DNA from: an uncultured Clostridia bacterium
GTDB taxonomy: Bacteria; Bacillota; Clostridia; Christensenellales; Borkfalkiaceae
Assembly (NCBI GenBank): GCA_947053545.1
Contig: CAMRSY010000009.1
Coordinates: 1 to 56,595, forward strand
Length of the DNA stretch: 56,595 bases
Direction: 5' to 3'
The translations under genes were made by a program, and so were the position numbers. Below the pieces are notes generated by a model. The model saw only the letters and a program-made list of their open reading frames with translations, was not told the origin of the DNA and did not search any database. Positions 35,995 through 45,366 of the stretch are shown piece by piece. Position 1 is the stretch's first letter, and every line of letters starts with the position of its first letter.

Positions 35995-36532
35995 AATATA
36001 TTATCCCCCTTTCCGATATAAATAAATCGAGAGGCTTGTCCCATTCGTCCTCCGTAACCTCGTCCGAAAACTGCAAACCATAACCTATTCCCGCCCTTAA
36101 TATTTCGGGATAGCGGGCAAAAAATCTGTCGTAATAACCGCCGCCGTACCCAAGACGGTATCCGCGGGAATTTACCGCCAGAAGCGGGGTTATGCACACG
36201 TCGATTTCGCCGCCGCCAACGGCTTTGCCCGCAGGTTCGCATATTCCGTATTTGTTTTCGGTAAGCGCGCCTTCGTCCCCGAAATACGGCACCGGCACAA
36301 TTTCGTTTCCCTCCACGCGCGGCAGATAAACTTTTTTACCCGCATTTAGCAGTCTGATTATAACTGAGCGCGTGTCCGCCTCGCTGCCGAAACTGCAGTA
36401 TACCAAAAAATTTTGTTTGCTTTCGAACGCCGATAAAACGGTATCCGCTATGGCGCCGTCGGCGACCTCGCGTGCGGAATACATAAAATACTTGCGCTTT
36501 ATTTTAAATTTGTATCTCAGAGATTCTTTCAT
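35981..36532 (-). CDS. 5-formyltetrahydrofolate cyclo-ligase
   Basis: This enzyme converts 5-formyl-THF to 5,10-methenyl-THF with ATP, returning stored folate to the active pool. The product has about 183 residues from the ATG at 36532; the frame is open further up inside alr without family similarity. Visible motifs are KKVYLPRVEG and the signature GYRLGYGGGYYDRF. The start lies 29 bases inside the end of alr. Confidence 0.92.
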   Translation of the reverse strand: MKESLRYKFKIKRKYFMYSAREVADGAIADTVLSAFESKQNFLVYCSFGSEADTRSVIIRLLNAGKKVYLPRVEGNEIVPVPYFGDEGALTENKYGICEPAGKAVGGGEIDVCITPLLAVNSRGYRLGYGGGYYDRFFARYPEILRAGIGYGLQFSDEVTEDEWDKPLDLFISERGIIYFGRK

Positions 36533-37496
36533 ATATCTTACGGCTTCTGCGGGTAACCGAACACAATACCTCGTACGAAATAGTGCCGCACCTTTTAGCA
36601 TATTCCTCCGCGTTTACGAATACCGGCAGAAGGTCCGCCTTTTTGACGCTTATAAACGCGTCCATGCAAAGCGTTTTTTCGCCCAGCGGAGCGCCGCGGA
36701 AAAATCCGTCGGCATAGCCCAAACGGTATGTGTACAGTTTTTTGTACGGTTTGTCGGCGATATTGTATCCTACGCCGCCGCCCGTAACCGCGCTTTCCTG
36801 CGACAGCCGAGCGTAGACTTTCAGCGCCGGCTTTAACGCGGCGGATTTAAACCCGGCGGGCGCATAGCCGTACAGCATAAGTCCGCAACGTACTCCGTCG
36901 AAAAGAAAATTTTTACCAGAAAGTATTCCGCCGCTTGCAGACAAATGTGCAAACGCCTGCGGACTGTGTCTTTTTACACGGGCCGAGGCGACGCCGAATG
37001 CTTTAAGCTGCCTTGCGCTGTGCGCAGCGTTTTCCGCCGCGTACAGGTGGGAATAAACCCCCTCCGCGCTGCCTTCCGGCAAAACGCTTAAAACGTTTTC
37101 CAGGTCTGCACCGAAACAGCCGTATCTGTTCATACCCGTATTTACTGCAACGTGGCATTTCAGCCCGCTTACAAGGCGGGCGCTGTTTAAATCTGTTACC
37201 GTAGGCGTAAGATTGTAATATTTTATTTTTTCCACGTCGCCAGAATCAAGCGGCGGGGCAAACACCAATACGGGCTTTGTTATACCGTTTATACGAAGTT
37301 CTGCCCCCTCGTCTATAAGCGCAACGCAGAAGCCGTCGGCTATATCTTCTATCTCGCGGGAAATTTCGGCTGCGCCGTGACCGTAGGCATCGGCCTTTAC
37401 CACCGCCCAGAAAAACCGTTTGCCGATAAGCGAGCGCACGTAAAGCGCGTTTGAGCGGATTGCCGACAAATTTATATACGACAACGTTTTTTGCAT
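36504..37496 (-). CDS. alr: alanine racemase (short form)
   Basis: Alr is a PLP enzyme that makes D-alanine for peptidoglycan. PLP Lys lies in VVKADAYGHG (near residue 33). VNTGMNRYGC, the YVxGY-like RLGYADGFFRG, CMD and GTISYEVLC are present. The 330-residue length is 35-50 below most homologues; the loss is mainly in the C-terminal beta domain around the CMD motif, where the usual VGRVCMDQ stretch is compressed. Alternatively it could be a related amino-acid racemase. It heads the operon alr-FTHF ligase-membrane protein-rsmD-coaD-aroF-pheA. Confidence 0.9.
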   Translation of the reverse strand: MQKTLSYINLSAIRSNALYVRSLIGKRFFWAVVKADAYGHGAAEISREIEDIADGFCVALIDEGAELRINGITKPVLVFAPPLDSGDVEKIKYYNLTPTVTDLNSARLVSGLKCHVAVNTGMNRYGCFGADLENVLSVLPEGSAEGVYSHLYAAENAAHSARQLKAFGVASARVKRHSPQAFAHLSASGGILSGKNFLFDGVRCGLMLYGYAPAGFKSAALKPALKVYARLSQESAVTGGGVGYNIADKPYKKLYTYRLGYADGFFRGAPLGEKTLCMDAFISVKKADLLPVFVNAEEYAKRCGTISYEVLCSVTRRSRKIYERISEIQI

Positions 37497-37651
37497 AACA
37501 CATAAATATGCCTTTTTTACAAAAAAGGTTATTTTAGCGCCGTGTATAAATATACATTATTAAGTTTAGCACATACCAAATATATTTGCAATGCTTTTAA
37601 CGCTTTTTTTAGCCCTTTACAAGCGCGCGTTTAATGTGGTAAAATAATTTT

Positions 37652-38371
37652 ATGAACCTTAAAAGCGAAATTTTAAAAAGTTTGGAAGCCTGCCGCGGCG
37701 AGTACGTTTCGGGCGAAAAACTTTCACAAAGCGCCGGCGTTACCAGACAGGCGGTATGGAAAACTGTTAAAAAACTTAACGAGGACGGTTACGTTATTCA
37801 CTCGGTTACAAACCGCGGATATATGCTTGACGGCAAATGCGACCTGCTGTCGTCGTCGGTTATATCGGAAAGGACGGGAGTGAAAGTATACTATTACGAT
37901 ACCGTATCCTCCACCAATACCGTTGCGAAATCCAAATTTTATGCCGACGGCGCATGTATGGTAGTTGCCGACTGCCAGACTGCGGGGCGAACAAAGGACG
38001 GAAGTTTATTTGTTTCGCCCGAACGCAAAGGCATTTATATGTCCTTAGCACTGCCGCTGAAACGCAGCTTGAGCAGCGCGGAAAACCTGCGGCGCGAGTG
38101 TGCCGAAACCGTTGCCTTATGCATAGAGCGCGCCTGCGGAATTAAACCTGAAATAAAAAATACCGACGAACTTTATACGGACGGTAAAAAAATTTGCGGC
38201 ATACTTATAGAAGCGGACGTAAACCTTGCCACGCAGGAAACGCGCAGCGCCGTAATAGGAATAGGAATTTACACGGCCGATGCGCAAGACACCCCCGGGT
38301 ACGTCGCCTCGTCGGAACCGCGGAACATGCTAATCTGCGACATATACAAAAGTTTGACAAAATCGCTTTGA
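37652..38371 (+). CDS. birA: BirA-like biotin repressor with degraded, truncated ligase domain
   Basis: Residues 1-60 are a winged HTH as in BirA (VSGEKLSQSAGVTRQAVWKTV, then VTNRGYML). The rest matches the biotin ligase core but with key changes: the GRGRRG biotinyl-AMP loop reads GRTKDG (112-117) and the KWPND motif reads KNTDE (169-173), keeping only the Lys. The protein ends at 239 residues, lacking the C-terminal SH3-like domain of 320-residue BirA. It is therefore probably a regulator with little or no ligase activity. It is convergent with bioY, whose promoter has a BirA operator. No Shine-Dalgarno is seen. Confidence 0.85.
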   Translation: MNLKSEILKSLEACRGEYVSGEKLSQSAGVTRQAVWKTVKKLNEDGYVIHSVTNRGYMLDGKCDLLSSSVISERTGVKVYYYDTVSSTNTVAKSKFYADGACMVVADCQTAGRTKDGSLFVSPERKGIYMSLALPLKRSLSSAENLRRECAETVALCIERACGIKPEIKNTDELYTDGKKICGILIEADVNLATQETRSAVIGIGIYTADAQDTPGYVASSEPRNMLICDIYKSLTKSL

Positions 38372-38380
38372 AAATTTTAA

Positions 38381-38407
38381 AAGCTCCGCGGCAACTGCGC
38401 GGAGCTT
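38381..38407. terminator. bidirectional terminator between birA and bioY
   Basis: AAGCTCCGCG and CGCGGAGCTT pair around a seven-base loop; TTTTTATTTT follows on the plus strand and TTTAAAATTTT on the minus strand. Confidence 0.88.
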
Positions 38408-38408
38408 T

Positions 38409-39053
38409 TTATTTTATGTACCTTTTAAGATAATTAACCAGAAACGCCGCCGCGGCTATTTTAATTAAATCGGGTAACAAGTACGGATAAACGCAGAAAG
38501 TTAAGGCTATTTGCAAATTGCCTGCAGTTACGCTACCCTTATAAATAAGCATAAACCATAAAGTGCCGAACACATAGCATACCGCCACCCCCAAAATCAT
38601 AGAAAAAGCCAAAATTACAAGCTGTAAAATTTGCGTTTTAACTTTACCTGTACACCTTTTACCTATAAGATGAAGACAGTCCGATGCAATTCCCACAATC
38701 AGCGCGGTAAATACAAAACCTATTACGTATCCCGCCGACGCAGAACCCAATAGCGCATAAAAATTTTTAAATCCCGAAAAAACAGGAGCGCAGCACACCC
38801 CCAAAAGCACCCAGGCAAGCACGCTGAGCATTCCCCTTTTCCAGCCCAGAAATCCGGCCGCCATACATACGCCCATAGTTTGCAGAGTAACCGAAATTTC
38901 CGATACGGGAATTGCTATCCACGAACATACCGCCAGCAAGGCGGCAAACAGCGCGATATAGCAAACGTCCCTTAAATAACGTTGCCGGGCGGTTAATTTT
39001 TTATTATTAACAGGCCTAATTTCTTCCGTTTCATGTTCCGTTTTGTTTTCCAT
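38409..39053 (-). CDS. bioY: BioY biotin transporter substrate-binding component
   Basis: BioY is the membrane S-component for biotin uptake, working alone or with an ECF energising module. The product has about 214 residues and six membrane segments, with the family landmarks ALLAVCSWIAIPVSEISVTLQTMGV and SASAGYVIGF. The ATG at 39053 is chosen over an in-frame TTG 14 codons upstream that would fall inside the promoter. A BirA operator and a good promoter lie directly upstream, so expression should be shut by biotin. Confidence 0.9.
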   Translation of the reverse strand: MENKTEHETEEIRPVNNKKLTARQRYLRDVCYIALFAALLAVCSWIAIPVSEISVTLQTMGVCMAAGFLGWKRGMLSVLAWVLLGVCCAPVFSGFKNFYALLGSASAGYVIGFVFTALIVGIASDCLHLIGKRCTGKVKTQILQLVILAFSMILGVAVCYVFGTLWFMLIYKGSVTAGNLQIALTFCVYPYLLPDLIKIAAAAFLVNYLKRYIK

Positions 39054-39062
39054 CCTGTAAAC

Positions 39063-39091
39063 AGTATAGACTGTCAACGATTTATTGTCAA
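39063..39091 (-). promoter_or_regulatory. sigma-A promoter of bioY
   Basis: On the minus strand TTGACA (39086-39091), 17 bases, TATACT (39063-39068). The start site would be about five bases before the ATG. A second possible promoter, TTGTGT-16-TATAAT, lies slightly upstream; both overlap the BirA operator. Confidence 0.7.
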
Positions 39092-39116
39092 CCAAAATTA
39101 TAATATAGGTTTACAA
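39085..39116. promoter_or_regulatory. BirA operator upstream of bioY
   Basis: TTGTCAACC and GGTTTACAA half-sites are separated by 14 bases, matching the known BirA box pattern (TTGTNAACC, N14-15, GGTTNACAA). It overlaps the -35 of the bioY promoter. Confidence 0.88.
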
Positions 39117-39171
39117 TTACACAACACTTTGTCGACGCGGCGGCAAATACTTTAGGCAAGAGCAAATTTTA

Positions 39172-39200
39172 TTGACAAAGAATTTTAAAAGTTATAAAGT
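39172..39200 (+). promoter_or_regulatory. promoter upstream of fruK-like gene
   Basis: TTGACA at 39172-39177 is followed 17 bases later by TAAAGT, or 15 bases later by TATAAA. Confidence 0.5.
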
Positions 39201-39219
39201 GTAACGGCAGGTTATTATT

Positions 39220-40131
39220 ATGATTTACACCGTAACGTTTAATCCTTCGCTGGATTATTACTTAAAAGTAAATAACCTTAAACTGGGCGCCGTAAACCGC
39301 TCTACCGCGGAATGGCTTACCGTTGGCGGAAAGGGTATAAACGTTTCGCGCCAGCTTAAAAATTTGGGCGACGACTCGGTTGCAATGGGATTTGTCGCGG
39401 GATTTACCGGACAGGAAATTCGTAACGAAATAGAAATTTTAGGGCTGGGACACGACCTTTTGGAGGTTGGCGGACGTTCGAGAATAAACGTAAAAGTTAA
39501 ATCGACAACCGAAACCGACGTAAACGCAACCGGCGCCGACGTTACCGCGGCCGACGTGAAAAAACTTGCCAACGAACTTAGAAAAAAGCTGAAAGGCGGC
39601 GACTACGTTATAATATCGGGCAACGCGCCCTCAGGTTTGGGCGAAGAAATATATGCCGACCTGATTTACGGATTGTCACCTGCCGAAAACGTTAATTTCG
39701 TTGTCGACGCCTGCGGCAAACTTTTAACCGAAACGCTTAAATACAAGCCCTTTTTAATTAAACCAAACCTTTTCGAGCTATGCGAAATTTTCGGGCTCCC
39801 CAACTCCGTCAACACTAAAATTATTGCGGAGTACGCGCGGAAACTGCAAAAGCAGGGCGCGCGGAACGTTATAGTTTCGATGGGATCGGAAGGCGCGGTT
39901 ATGATTACCGAAACCAAACAGGCAATGTACGTAAGGGCGGCGCGCGGACAACTTGTAAACTCGGTAGGCGCAGGCGACTGTATGGTCGCAGGGTTTGTGC
40001 ACGAATACGTTAAAACGCAAAACTATTTTAAATCGCTTAACTTTGCAACCGCTTCTGGCAGCGCGTGCGCGTTTACCGCTGGTATTCCCACCAAAGAACA
40101 GATAGACTACGTTGAAAGTTTGATGCTTTGA
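39220..40131 (+). CDS. fruK: PfkB-family sugar kinase, 1-phosphofructokinase-like (FruK/LacC)
   Basis: This kinase phosphorylates fructose 1-phosphate or tagatose 6-phosphate. The 303-residue product has the FruK/LacC start YTVTFNPSLDYYLKV, the glycine box VGGKGINVSRQL, LIKPNLFEL, and the PfkB signature 2 region SVGAGDCMVAGF with the catalytic Asp. The Cys after GAGD is usually Ser. No PTS transporter gene is adjacent, so the sugar cannot be named; fructose 1-phosphate is the commoner substrate. It is transcribed alone and ends at a hairpin. Confidence 0.88.
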   Translation: MIYTVTFNPSLDYYLKVNNLKLGAVNRSTAEWLTVGGKGINVSRQLKNLGDDSVAMGFVAGFTGQEIRNEIEILGLGHDLLEVGGRSRINVKVKSTTETDVNATGADVTAADVKKLANELRKKLKGGDYVIISGNAPSGLGEEIYADLIYGLSPAENVNFVVDACGKLLTETLKYKPFLIKPNLFELCEIFGLPNSVNTKIIAEYARKLQKQGARNVIVSMGSEGAVMITETKQAMYVRAARGQLVNSVGAGDCMVAGFVHEYVKTQNYFKSLNFATASGSACAFTAGIPTKEQIDYVESLML

Positions 40132-40144
40132 AAAATAATAGATT

Positions 40145-40170
40145 AAGCCGCACGGATAACTGTGCGGCTT
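40145..40170 (+). terminator. terminator downstream of fruK-like gene
   Basis: AAGCCGCAC and GTGCGGCTT pair around an eight-base loop; AATTTTTAT follows on the plus strand. Confidence 0.8.
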
Positions 40171-40239
40171 AATTTTTATATACGGACTGTCTGTAATTCA
40201 TTAACTGCGTTTAGTAAGAACTGCGAATGTATTGCGTTA

Positions 40240-40623
40240 TTAATTGGGTTTTGTATGGGCTTTGAAAATGAGCGCGGCTAAAAAAGAAAAAACGACCGCC
40301 GCGGTAATGCCCGCGCTTGCCGCAGCAAGGCTGCCCGTAACCGCATAGAAAAGCCCCTTTTCCGCACCCTTTATCGCGCCGTTTGCCAGAAGATAACCAA
40401 AGCCCGAAATTGGCACGGTGGCGCCCGCACCGGCAAAGTCGACAAGCGGCTGATATGCGCCGATCGCCGTTAAAACTACGCCCGCAAGCATAAAATATAC
40501 CAAAATTTTACCTGCAGTCAAATCGGTAAAATTTATAACGATTTGGGCTATTACGCATATTGCGCCGCCCACGACAAACGCCTTTAAAAACGCGAAAAGT
40601 ATTTCTAAAACTTCCTGTCCCAT
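40240..40623 (-). CDS. spoVAE: stage V sporulation protein AE (SpoVAE)
   Basis: SpoVAE is part of the SpoVA membrane channel that moves dipicolinic acid into the forespore and out at germination. The 127-residue product has about four hydrophobic segments and the hallmark YQPLVDFAGAGATVPISGFGYLLANGAIKGAEKGL. It follows spoVAD by 66 bases. Expression by SigG is expected from the family. Confidence 0.93.
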   Translation of the reverse strand: MGQEVLEILFAFLKAFVVGGAICVIAQIVINFTDLTAGKILVYFMLAGVVLTAIGAYQPLVDFAGAGATVPISGFGYLLANGAIKGAEKGLFYAVTGSLAAASAGITAAVVFSFLAALIFKAHTKPN

Positions 40624-40689
40624 TTAAATTGCCCCCGTAATATGGCTTAATTAATTACAAATTAAAGTTACCGCCGTTATATTCATTGT

Positions 40690-41697
40690 TTAAATTTCAA
40701 GCTGTACTGCGTGAGAAATGCAGGGGATAGATTCGCCCTGCCCCGACGACACCGTAGAAAGCAAAGCGCCAGTTGCCGCAAATAATACGCGCTTATACTG
40801 CCCCGCCTTCATCTTTTCGTATATATAAGAATTAAACACTACGGCGCTACAGCCCGCTCCACTTCCGCCCTGAAACTCGTCTTCGATAACCTTATAAATA
40901 ATTTCGCCGCAATCGACGTGGTTTTCCGAAATATCGAATCCCTTCTCCCACGTCAAATCTTTTAATATGCGCGAACCTAAAGCGCCAAGGTCGCCCGAAA
41001 GAATTAAATCGTAATCTTCCGGACAGGTGTCGGTATCGCGAAAATGCCGTATAAGCGTATCCGCGCAGGCGGGCGCCATAGCCGCGCCCATATTGTTTAC
41101 GTCGGTAACCCCGAAATCTACCACCTTGCCCATAGTGCCGTTTACTATTTTTACCCCATCGCCGCCGTCGGCAATAAGGCACGCGCCCGCGCCCGTAACC
41201 GTCCACTGCGACTGCGGCGGTCGGATTGTACCCTGCTCTAAAGGATAACGGTACTGTCTTTCCGCCGAAGCGAAATGGCTGCCCGTTGCGGCAACGGCGC
41301 GCGTATAATAACCCGCGTTTACAAGTGCCGCGGACAGCAGCATACTTTCGCTCATTGTCGAGCACGCCGAATATACTCCTAAAAACGGTATATCGAAATC
41401 GCGGGCGGCGAAACTTGCCGAAATTATCTGATTAAGTAAATCGCCCGAAAAGAGCGCGTCGATTTCCGTGCGCTTTAAACCGGCGTTTTTTATCGCGCCG
41501 TCGATTACGTTTGAAAGCATTTTGCACTCCGCCTTTTCAAACGTGCTTTCACCGTACATATCGTCTGTTAGCGCAATTTCGACGTACTCGCCTACAATGC
41601 CCGCGCACTCCTTGGGACCCGCAACCGACGAAGTTGAAATTATGCGGGGCGCGTTGTTAAAAAACATTGTATGCCCGCGTAAAAGTTTTCCGTTCAT
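40690..41697 (-). CDS. spoVAD: stage V sporulation protein AD (SpoVAD)
   Basis: SpoVAD is a thiolase-fold protein that binds dipicolinic acid on the SpoVA channel. The 335-residue product shows IISTSSVAGPKE, the GVYSACSTMSE stretch around the former active-site Cys, and the C-terminal GSGAGCSAVVF. It is usually in the order spoVAC-spoVAD-spoVAE; spoVAC is missing upstream here, where clpC and its terminator lie instead. No ribosome site is obvious. A weak SigG-like GTATA stands about 30 bases before the ATG, but the -10 is poor. Confidence 0.94.
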   Translation of the reverse strand: MNGKLLRGHTMFFNNAPRIISTSSVAGPKECAGIVGEYVEIALTDDMYGESTFEKAECKMLSNVIDGAIKNAGLKRTEIDALFSGDLLNQIISASFAARDFDIPFLGVYSACSTMSESMLLSAALVNAGYYTRAVAATGSHFASAERQYRYPLEQGTIRPPQSQWTVTGAGACLIADGGDGVKIVNGTMGKVVDFGVTDVNNMGAAMAPACADTLIRHFRDTDTCPEDYDLILSGDLGALGSRILKDLTWEKGFDISENHVDCGEIIYKVIEDEFQGGSGAGCSAVVFNSYIYEKMKAGQYKRVLFAATGALLSTVSSGQGESIPCISHAVQLEI

Positions 41698-41735
41698 CGA
41701 CGATAGTTTTTGTAAACGGCAAAACTTTTATACGC

Positions 41736-41766
41736 AAAAAAACAAGCTCCGCGGCTACGCGGAGCT
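41736..41766 (-). terminator. terminator downstream of clpC
   Basis: AAGCTCCGCG and CGCGGAGCTT pair around a short loop, followed on the minus strand by GTTTTTTT. It ends mcsA-mcsB-clpC and separates them from spoVAD. Confidence 0.9.
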
Positions 41767-41788
41767 TTATTTCGATTAAACGCGTCGT

Positions 41789-44278
41789 TTAAACAGTGCG
41801 GCGTTCAGAACGAAACGCAAATTCACCGTCCTTTAACGCCACGGTTACAACCTCGCCGGGGAGAACGTGCCCGGCTAAAATTTCGTCGGACAATCTGTCC
41901 TCTATCCGCCTTTGCACGGTGCGCTTCATAGGGCGCGCGCCGTATATTTCGGAATAGCCTTCCTCTATAAGTTTATCCATAACGTCGGGCGCGATTTCCA
42001 GAGAAATGCCCTTTTGCCTGAGACGCGCGCGCAAACCGTCGATTATTTTATAACATATTCTGCCCGCTTCATCCTTAGAAAGTTTGCGGAAGATGATTAC
42101 GTCGTCCAGTCTGTTTAAAAACTCGGGGCGGAACTGCTCTTTCAACGCTTCGTTAATTTTGTCTTTCATATCGTCGTAGCCGTCGTCTTCACCCGACGTG
42201 AAACCGAAACTCGACATCTTTTTTATCTGGCTGGCGCCGACGTTGGAGGTTAAAATAATTATGGTATTTTTAAAATTGACAACCCTGCCCTTGCTGTCTG
42301 TAAGCCTGCCGTCGTCAAGTATCTGAAGAAGCATATTGAAAACGTCGGGATGAGCCTTTTCAACCTCGTCGAAAAGCACGACGGAGTAGGGCTTTCTTCT
42401 TACCCTTTCGGTAAGCTGACCGCCGGCGTTGTCGTCGTAGCCTACGTATCCGGGAGGCGCGCCTATAAGCTTGGATACCGAATGTTTTTCCATATACTCG
42501 GACATATCCATACGAATAAGCAGTTTTTCGTCGCCGAACATATTTTCCGCAAGCGCTTTTGCAAGGTCGGTTTTACCTACGCCTGTGGGACCGACGAAAA
42601 TGAACGAGCCTATTGGTTTGCCGCTTTCGTTTAAACCCGCGCGGGCGCGGCGAATAGCCCTTGCAACCGCCGAAACCGCCTCGTCCTGACCTATTATGCG
42701 CTTATGCAGATTTTCTTCCAGACGCAAAAGCTTTTCGCTTTCCTGCTCGGTTAACTTTACCACGGGAACGCCCGTCCAGCCGCTTACAACCTGCGCGATA
42801 TCGTCGGCTCCGATTGCAGGCGCGGACTGCCCGCCCTTCCATTCGTCGTGAATTGCTTTTATTTTTTCCTGTACGGCGTTTATTTCCGCAACAAGTTCCT
42901 TTGCCCTGTCGTAATTTTCGCCGCGCGCAGCTTTATTTTTTTCAAATGTAAGCCTCTTCAATTTTTCTTCCAAATCGGTTAATTCCTGCGGGGAATTATA
43001 GCTGTTAAGGCGGGTGCGCGACGCCGCTTCGTCAACCAGGTCGATAGCCTTGTCGGGCAGGAAACGATCGGTTATATATCTGTCCGAAAGGGTTGCCGCA
43101 GCTATAATAGCCTCGTCGGAAATAGCAACTTTATGGTGCGCCTCGTACTTATCCCTAAGTCCGCGCAAAATTTCCACAGTGTCTTCAACGGTAGGTTCTT
43201 CAACCTGTACGGGCGTAAAACGGCGCTCGAGGGCAGCGTCTTTTTCAATATATTTTCTGTACTCGTCAAGCGTGGTTGCGCCCACCGTCTGCAACTCGCC
43301 GCGCGCAAGCAGGGGTTTTAAAATATTCGCCGCGTCCATCTTCCCCTCCGCAGACGCGCCCGCGCCGACAAGAAGGTGAATTTCGTCGATAAACAGTATT
43401 ACGTTTCCGTTTGTCTTTATCGTGTTTATCGCGTCTTTTAACCTCTGTTCGAAATCGCCGCGGTACTTGGCGCCGGCGACAAGGCTGGACAAATCGAGAG
43501 AAAACACGGTCTTTCCTTTTAAAAGGTCGGGCACGTCGTTTGCCACAATCGCCTGGGCCAGCCCTTCGACAACCGCCGACTTGCCTACGCCGGGTTCGCC
43601 TATAAGCACGGGGTTGTTTTTGGTTCGGCGGGATAATACCTGAATAATTTTATCTATTTCCTTCTTTCTGCCTATAACGGGGTCTATTTTGCCCTCCCTG
43701 GCTTTGGCGGTTAAATCGGTGCCGTACTGTAATATACTTTCGTCCAAAGCGGCGTCGCTTTTCCTCTCCTCCTTGGCGGTTTGCCCCAGCGTTGAAAACC
43801 GCTCGAAAGGCGAGTATGAAGAAGGAAATTCCTCGTCCTTCATACCGTCGCTTTCACCCGCGATAGCCTCTTCAAGTTTGGCTGTAAGCGCGCCGATATT
43901 TACGCCCAGCGCCTTTAAAATATACATTGCAAGACAGTCCTGCGACTGGTTTACCGCATACAAAAGATGCTCGGTACCCGCAAGCCCGTCTTCGTTATAG
44001 GCAAGCGCAAAATCTTTGGCGCGTTCCAACATACTTTTAGTGCGCGGCGTAAATCCGTTTATGTTACAGCGGTGGTCTACCGCCTTTACAAGAAAGCGGC
44101 GATACACCTCTTCGGTAACGCCAAGCGACGCCAGTATTTTACCGGCAGTGCACTCGGTTACAAGCATTGCGTAAACAATATGCTCGCTGCCTATATAGCT
44201 TATTTCAAGCGAAGCGCACACCTCGCGCGAAACGGACAGCACCTTTTGAAGATTGCGCGAATACCTTTGAATTTCCAT
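41789..44278 (-). CDS. clpC: ATP-dependent Clp protease ATPase subunit ClpC
   Basis: ClpC unfolds proteins for ClpP, including those marked by arginine phosphorylation. The 829-residue product has an N-terminal ClpN repeat domain (about 1-145), AAA1 with Walker A GEPGVGKS (about 224-231), a ClpC-type middle coiled coil ([17 protein letters not shown] region), and AAA2 with GPTGVGKT and [10 protein letters not shown]. It ends in a ClpB-D2 small domain. It follows mcsB by 68 bases in the classical order. Confidence 0.97.
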   Translation of the reverse strand: MEIQRYSRNLQKVLSVSREVCASLEISYIGSEHIVYAMLVTECTAGKILASLGVTEEVYRRFLVKAVDHRCNINGFTPRTKSMLERAKDFALAYNEDGLAGTEHLLYAVNQSQDCLAMYILKALGVNIGALTAKLEEAIAGESDGMKDEEFPSSYSPFERFSTLGQTAKEERKSDAALDESILQYGTDLTAKAREGKIDPVIGRKKEIDKIIQVLSRRTKNNPVLIGEPGVGKSAVVEGLAQAIVANDVPDLLKGKTVFSLDLSSLVAGAKYRGDFEQRLKDAINTIKTNGNVILFIDEIHLLVGAGASAEGKMDAANILKPLLARGELQTVGATTLDEYRKYIEKDAALERRFTPVQVEEPTVEDTVEILRGLRDKYEAHHKVAISDEAIIAAATLSDRYITDRFLPDKAIDLVDEAASRTRLNSYNSPQELTDLEEKLKRLTFEKNKAARGENYDRAKELVAEINAVQEKIKAIHDEWKGGQSAPAIGADDIAQVVSGWTGVPVVKLTEQESEKLLRLEENLHKRIIGQDEAVSAVARAIRRARAGLNESGKPIGSFIFVGPTGVGKTDLAKALAENMFGDEKLLIRMDMSEYMEKHSVSKLIGAPPGYVGYDDNAGGQLTERVRRKPYSVVLFDEVEKAHPDVFNMLLQILDDGRLTDSKGRVVNFKNTIIILTSNVGASQIKKMSSFGFTSGEDDGYDDMKDKINEALKEQFRPEFLNRLDDVIIFRKLSKDEAGRICYKIIDGLRARLRQKGISLEIAPDVMDKLIEEGYSEIYGARPMKRTVQRRIEDRLSDEILAGHVLPGEVVTVALKDGEFAFRSERRTV

Positions 44279-44346
44279 TTAAACTTTCTCCTGCTAAATA
44301 CTGCAAAAACGCTTTAATTACACATTCGTTGCGGCATATTGCCGCA

Positions 44347-45366
44347 TCAATTACATTTAGTTACCAAATTTTTTATTTTACGCGAAACCTGACCGGCACA
44401 GTATACGTCCCTTTCGTGCTCGTCGAGAACCCTGCCCGACATAACGTTTAAGTTGGAAGGTTTCATTTTCAGCGTGAGTTCGTCGACGGCCGCAATATCG
44501 GTTAACTGCACATATCCTAAACATGCCCCCAGCTTTAAATCTGCGCACAAACCGTCCAGCTCGTTATGCGTCATAAGCGCGCAATTTGTTAAAATGCCGT
44601 AAGCGCGCAGACATCTGTCTTTAACCGCCACCGCCGCCTCGCAGCCTACAAGTCTTTGCCGTTCGCCCGCCTCCATATCGACGATTTTTTCCACAACGCT
44701 TTCCACCTGCGAAATGATGGTTTCCTCGGTTACGCCAAGCGTTACCTCGTTGCTTATCTGATAAGTGTATCCCTTTGCCTTAGTCCCCTCGCCGTATGCG
44801 CCGCGAACGGTAAGCCCCAAACGCGTTACGCTTTTTATTACGTCGGGCATAACTCCGCCAATTTCCAAAGCGGGCAAAAACATCATAACCGAAGCCCTTA
44901 ACCCCGTGCCGAGATTTGTAGGACAGGCTGTAAGATAACCCAGCCGTTCGTCGTAGGCAAACGGAATGGAGCGGGCAATCAAGCCGTCCTTTTCCGACAT
45001 TCTTTCGTACGCGGCGCGAAGAGACAGCCCGCCGGAAATGCACTGTTCGCGCAAGTGGTCTTCTTCGTTTATCATAACCGAAACGTCGCCCCTTTCGTTT
45101 ATGAGCACCGCCGAACGCGACGGCGTTGACAAAAGCGCGGGGCTTATAAGCCTGTTTTCGAAAAGATTTAGCGCTTCGTCCTCGCTGATGCCGTCCATAT
45201 AGTATAGGCGAAATTCGTCTACTTTGTTTATAGCCGCCGATACCGAACGGATAATTTCTTTTGCCTGCCTGTCGCTTTTAAGCCTTGCGGGAAAGGGATA
45301 GCCGTTTAAATTGCGCGCAAGCCGTATACGCGAAGATATTACGGTGCCAAGTTTACCGTTTACCAT
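44347..45366 (-). CDS. mcsB: protein arginine kinase McsB
   Basis: McsB phosphorylates arginines, marking proteins for ClpCP. The 339-residue product shows SSRIRLARNLNGYPFP for nucleotide binding, the catalytic-Cys loop LTACPTNLGTGLRASVM, and YQISNEVTLGVTEE. Its start overlaps the mcsA end by seven bases, so adaptor and kinase are co-translated. The phospho-arginine allosteric site was not checked residue by residue. Confidence 0.95.
   Translation of the reverse strand: MVNGKLGTVISSRIRLARNLNGYPFPARLKSDRQAKEIIRSVSAAINKVDEFRLYYMDGISEDEALNLFENRLISPALLSTPSRSAVLINERGDVSVMINEEDHLREQCISGGLSLRAAYERMSEKDGLIARSIPFAYDERLGYLTACPTNLGTGLRASVMMFLPALEIGGVMPDVIKSVTRLGLTVRGAYGEGTKAKGYTYQISNEVTLGVTEETIISQVESVVEKIVDMEAGERQRLVGCEAAVAVKDRCLRAYGILTNCALMTHNELDGLCADLKLGACLGYVQLTDIAAVDELTLKMKPSNLNVMSGRVLDEHERDVYCAGQVSRKIKNLVTKCN

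Noticed and set aside
40145-40170. Possible tRNA-like fold near the hairpin
   Set aside because: It is a simple terminator stem; no cloverleaf, anticodon arm or T-loop sequence was found. No tRNA was seen anywhere in the window.
41698-41735. SigG promoter for spoVAD
   Set aside because: A GTATA -35 is present, but no convincing CATNNTA -10 lies 17-18 bases downstream.
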